In this document: positions 61,130-64,000 of the stretch, piece by piece | Layout: each line of letters starts with the position of its first letter | Position numbering within the stretch: the stretch's first letter is position 1 | Assembly (NCBI GenBank): GCA_013299045.1 | Contig: JAAFJX010000003.1 | Span: forward strand, 62,001-126,000 | From: Cytophagales bacterium | GTDB lineage: Bacteria > Bacteroidota > Bacteroidia > Cytophagales > Bernardetiaceae | Reading direction: 5' to 3' | DNA length: 64,000 bases | Program-made: the position numbers and the translations under genes | Notes under the pieces: generated by a model | What the model was told of the DNA's origin: nothing | Databases searched by the model: none | Seen by the model: the letters and a program-made list of their open reading frames with translations, nothing else

Positions 61130-62281
61130 ATGCCTTTCAAAAAAATTTTGATAGCCTCCGTGCTAAAACCAGTTGACGACAACAGACTCTACCACAAGAT
61201 AGCCTTAGGGCTGGCACCCCATTATGAAGTTCATTTAATTGGCTATGAGGGACATACATTAAATTCTGCATATCAAAATATTCATTTGCACGGCGCGTTT
61301 AGATTTGGACGCACAAGCCTAGTACGCTGGACAGCCATACCCAGACTTATCAAATGCCTCAATGAAATAAAGCCAGATTTCTTAATCATCTCAGCCGTTG
61401 AGTTATTACCCATTGTATTTTACCTAAAAATAAAAGCAAATAAATTAAAAAAAATAAAAATAATTTATGATATTCAGGAAGATTACTTCAAAAATATCAT
61501 CTCTCAAAATGTATATCCAGGCCTCTTAAAGCCTATTTTAGCTACTTTTTTGCGCCTATTAGAAAAAAAAACAGCAAAATATATCTCTTTGTATGTTCTG
61601 GCAGAAAAAAATTATAAAGACGATATAGCTTTTTTGAAAACGGCTCCTAGTGGAAGCGTGATAGTACTGGAGAATAAATTGCCAAACTCTATTGGTACAA
61701 GTAAAAAAGAGATTAATATTTCGTATAAAGAAAAAACAGAGCTAAAAATATTAATTTATGGAAATATTTCAGAAAACTATGGAACTGAAAAAGCTATTTT
61801 AATTATTAATCAATTAAATCTTATTCAAACTGATTGTATCTATACACTAACTATTGTAGGAAATTGTTTTATAGAAAAATATTTAGAAAAATTAACAGAG
61901 TTAGCATCTATTTATAAATATATTCATCTCAATATTAAAAATAAGCCAATCAAATATGAATTAGTTTTAGACTATTTGAAGCAATCAGATATAGTTTTAA
62001 TGCCTTATCAAATTAATGAAAGTAATAAAGATAGAATCCCTACAAAATTTTATGAGTGCCTTGCCTTTCATAAGCCTATGTTAATTAGTTTAAATTCTTA
62101 TTGGAAATCTTTTTTAGAACCTCATCAATGTTCTATATTTTATAATTTAGATAATTTAAACTTTTTTAAACTTCATATTCAAATAAGAGAGTCTATTTTT
62201 TATCCTTATGAAATTAAAGAAAATACTTATTCAAGCAAAAATGATTTAAATTATTTAGTAGAGTGCATCAAAAAATTATAA
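61130..62281 (+). CDS. Glycosyltransferase, GT4-like
   Basis: A 383-residue protein of the GT-B type. The start KILIASVLKPVDDNRLYHKIALGLAPHYEVHLIGYEG is like GT4 enzymes; KIIYDIQEDYFKNI follows, and ELKILIYGNISENYGTEKAI and the donor-site motif DRIPTKFYECLAFHKPMLIS (about 330-349) close the nucleotide-sugar pocket. The donor and acceptor are unknown. From about codon 105 the gene becomes markedly more AT-rich, with many AAT, ATT, TTA and AAA codons, unlike its first 300 bases and its neighbours. This suggests acquired or recombined DNA. It has no partner glycan gene next to it. Confidence 0.82.
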   Translation: MPFKKILIASVLKPVDDNRLYHKIALGLAPHYEVHLIGYEGHTLNSAYQNIHLHGAFRFGRTSLVRWTAIPRLIKCLNEIKPDFLIISAVELLPIVFYLKIKANKLKKIKIIYDIQEDYFKNIISQNVYPGLLKPILATFLRLLEKKTAKYISLYVLAEKNYKDDIAFLKTAPSGSVIVLENKLPNSIGTSKKEINISYKEKTELKILIYGNISENYGTEKAILIINQLNLIQTDCIYTLTIVGNCFIEKYLEKLTELASIYKYIHLNIKNKPIKYELVLDYLKQSDIVLMPYQINESNKDRIPTKFYECLAFHKPMLISLNSYWKSFLEPHQCSIFYNLDNLNFFKLHIQIRESIFYPYEIKENTYSSKNDLNYLVECIKKL

Positions 62282-62550
62282 TAGTTATTAAGTAAAATAT
62301 TTCTGAGAATAAGACTTTTATTATTAGTCATAAAATCAAGAACACATCTGCTATTTATCTAAAAGGCTATATGGAGCGCCTAAACTTTGGTAGTCTTTTA
62401 AGCCAAAGACACCTGTTTGTGTATTAAATAGAGCCTCAAACAAGGCAAAGATAAAAAAAATAAAATTTTTTCGTCTTAATATTTAGTTTTTACAAAAAAA
62501 AGAATAAGATTTGCAGACGGTAATTACTAAACACAAAGGTTGTAGTCAAT

Positions 62551-63321
62551 ATGAAGCCCCTGTTTACCTATTTAGTTTGCGCAATAGTGTTTATCGCCTT
62601 GCTTTTCCTTTCCGAAGGGCAAGTCGCTTCTGCTGTTGTTGATAACAAGTCTTTGATAATTAGGGCTATAGGTAATAATCCTTCGGGTAAGGACAGTGTT
62701 TATTTTGTGAGTGCTGCAGAAATTAATCAACTTATTTTGCAGCAGAATAGTGGCTACCGACTAGCAGGCGCACTCGCTAAGCAACTCAATGTAACAGCTT
62801 TAGAAGAAGCCTTGCGCCAGAATCCGTTTGTAGCCAACTGTCAAGTATCATTGGGTGCAAACGGAAAAATTTTTGTAGATATTCAAGAACATAAGCCGCT
62901 TGCTAGAATACTAAAACCTGATGGGTCAGGCTGTTATGTAGGTAAAGATGGCAGACTCATGCCCTTATCTAGTCGTCATACAGCGCGTACTCTACCCCTT
63001 GTGGGAAGAGATGCTCCCTTCATGATGCGCCCTGAATACTGGCGTAGCAATGATGGCCAGGTTTTGCTAGATATGCTCGTCTTCATTCATGATACGCCTT
63101 TTTGGGCCTCAATGATAGCAGAACTAAGTGCTCAGAATGGACAAATTTCTCTGCTGCCGCAAGTAGGGAATCAGACCATCTTGTTTGGAACTGCAGCAGG
63201 TTATATTTCTAAATTTCAAAAATTAGAGCTTTTTTATAAAAAAGTGCTTCCGCGAAAAGGCTGGAGTGCTTACAAAACAATCGATTTGGCTTATAACAAT
63301 CAGCTTGTTTGCAGTCAGTAA
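62551..63321 (+). CDS. ftsQ: Cell-division protein FtsQ
   Basis: A 256-residue membrane protein. One N-terminal membrane segment (LVCAIVFIALLFLSEGQVAS) precedes a POTRA-like part (about 45-115: VYFVSAAEINQLILQQNS...LNVTALEEALRQNPFVANCQVSLGANGKIFVDIQEHKPLARI) and a beta domain. The Bacteroidota FtsQ/DivIB pattern is clear, and ftsA follows by 48 bases, as in the dcw cluster. The usual upstream gene murC is not present; the AT-rich glycosyltransferase lies there. Confidence 0.88.
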   Translation: MKPLFTYLVCAIVFIALLFLSEGQVASAVVDNKSLIIRAIGNNPSGKDSVYFVSAAEINQLILQQNSGYRLAGALAKQLNVTALEEALRQNPFVANCQVSLGANGKIFVDIQEHKPLARILKPDGSGCYVGKDGRLMPLSSRHTARTLPLVGRDAPFMMRPEYWRSNDGQVLLDMLVFIHDTPFWASMIAELSAQNGQISLLPQVGNQTILFGTAAGYISKFQKLELFYKKVLPRKGWSAYKTIDLAYNNQLVCSQ

Positions 63322-63369
63322 CAAAAAAAATTACTAGTCTATTCAATTCTATCTTTTAGTTCATTTCTT

Positions 63370-64000
63370 ATGCAAAAACAGTCGCGTATCGTTGCAGGTT
63401 TGGACATTGGCACTACCAAAATCTGCGTTATCGTTGGCCAAATGAATGAGTTTGGCAATCTAGACATCTTAGGCATGGGCACTGCCGTGTCTGAGGGGGT
63501 TAAAGATGGTGTCGTTATTAACATAGCCAAAACAGAGCAGGCTATTTTACAAGCCCTTGAAAGCGCCCAAAAGGCTGCCAATGTGGACATAAAGCGTGTG
63601 AATGTGGGCATAGCGGGCAAGCACGTTAAGAGTTTTGTCAAAAATGGCAGCATTACGCGCTCTTCGCACGATGGCGAAATTTCGCAGGAAGATATAGAGC
63701 GTCTCACCAATGATATGTATCGCACTGTTACTGAGCCTGGTAACGAAATTATACACGTCTTGCCGCAATACTACAACGTGGACTCTGAAGCACACGTAAA
63801 AGAGCCAGTAGGTATGGCAGGGGTGCGCCTAGAGGCTAATTTTCACATCATTACGGCCTCTCCCAACTCTATTCGCAACATCAAAAAATGCGTAGAGCGC
63901 TGTGGTTTGGTCATAGACAATCTTATCTTAGAGCCTATGGCTTCTAGCTTGGCCGTGCTGACCAACGACGAAAAAGAAGCAGGTGTTGCCGTGGTGGATA
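63370..64000 (+). CDS. ftsA: Cell-division protein FtsA, cut by the window end
   Basis: The first 210 codons of FtsA, an actin-like protein that tethers FtsZ to the membrane. The start MQKQSRIVAGLDIGTTKICVIVGQ has the phosphate-1 motif; VNVGIAGKHVKSF and the SHDGEIS loop follow, then IIHVLPQYYNVD and LEANFHIITASPNSIRNIKKCVERCGL (the 1C subdomain), and LEPMASSLAVL. The frame is open to the end of the window, where ftsZ should come later. The ATG at 63370 lies 48 bases after ftsQ. Confidence 0.95.
   Translation, partial: MQKQSRIVAGLDIGTTKICVIVGQMNEFGNLDILGMGTAVSEGVKDGVVINIAKTEQAILQALESAQKAANVDIKRVNVGIAGKHVKSFVKNGSITRSSHDGEISQEDIERLTNDMYRTVTEPGNEIIHVLPQYYNVDSEAHVKEPVGMAGVRLEANFHIITASPNSIRNIKKCVERCGLVIDNLILEPMASSLAVLTNDEKEAGVAVVD

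Overview
The window is chromosomal DNA from a member of the Bacteroidota, most likely a gliding, carotenoid-producing bacterium near the Cytophagales. The evidence is a gliding-motility lipoprotein GldD, a secreted FG-GAP protein with a type IX secretion C-terminal signal, a RprY-like response regulator, CTC/L25, DUF4834 and DUF3857 proteins, a CrtW-type carotenoid ketolase, mevalonate-pathway MvaD, and promoters of the Bacteroidota form TTTG-N19-TAnnTTTG. Genus and species cannot be named from the sequence alone. Gene density is ordinary, with many convergent and divergent pairs, and no phage, integrase or CRISPR array is visible.

Layout. 1-1257: a gene-free block of nested repeats. 1258-6767: cryptochrome-DASH, orphan response regulator, pyrF, an AlbA_2 protein and an MlaD-like protein. 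7007-15057: isochorismate synthase, a MORN protein, a carotenoid ketolase operon, a secreted protein and an OmpA-family protein. 15179-21268: a double AAA+ (CbbX-type) protein with a duplicated beta domain, an OLD-like ATPase with an eroded Toprim domain, and an exported superoxide dismutase. 21544-29093: the fused mutase IcmF, a TIP30-like oxidoreductase, a membrane-anchored peptidase, a pentapeptide protein, an outer-membrane protein and tRNA-Ser(GGA). 29253-35874: a coupled pair ending in a 1058-residue TPR protein, a YdcF protein and a lone nuoD. 35974-41227: a minus-strand run of five genes (SLATT two-TM protein, deoxyribosyltransferase-like protein, YwqK-like protein, astacin protease, DUF3857 protein). 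41643-50349: muramidase-like protein, manC, carbonic anhydrase, amino-acid dehydrogenase, gldD, hemW, rplY and a SiaB/SiaC pair. 50746-52676: rpsJ and infC-rpmI-rplT. 52860-62281: methyltransferases, the T9SS cargo, mvaD, DUF2071 protein, sugar epimerase, YceI lipoprotein and an AT-rich glycosyltransferase. 62551-64000: ftsQ and the start of ftsA.

Working groups visible from order are translation (rpsJ, infC-rpmI-rplT, rplY), cell division (ftsQ-ftsA), a protein-phosphorylation switch (SiaB-SiaC), mannose activation (manC), and isoprenoid/carotenoid metabolism (mvaD and crtW, unlinked).

The most unusual content is (i) a dispersed family of non-coding repeats with terminal inverted repeats, present as six full or broken copies, each on the 3' side of genes and four of them between convergent genes, one carrying a second nested element; (ii) a SLATT/DUF4231 two-TM gene with a nucleoside deoxyribosyltransferase-like gene, a pairing that resembles nucleotide-signal conflict systems; and (iii) the duplicated-beta-domain double AAA+ protein next to the OLD-like ATPase. 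All assignments are by eye; no database search was run.
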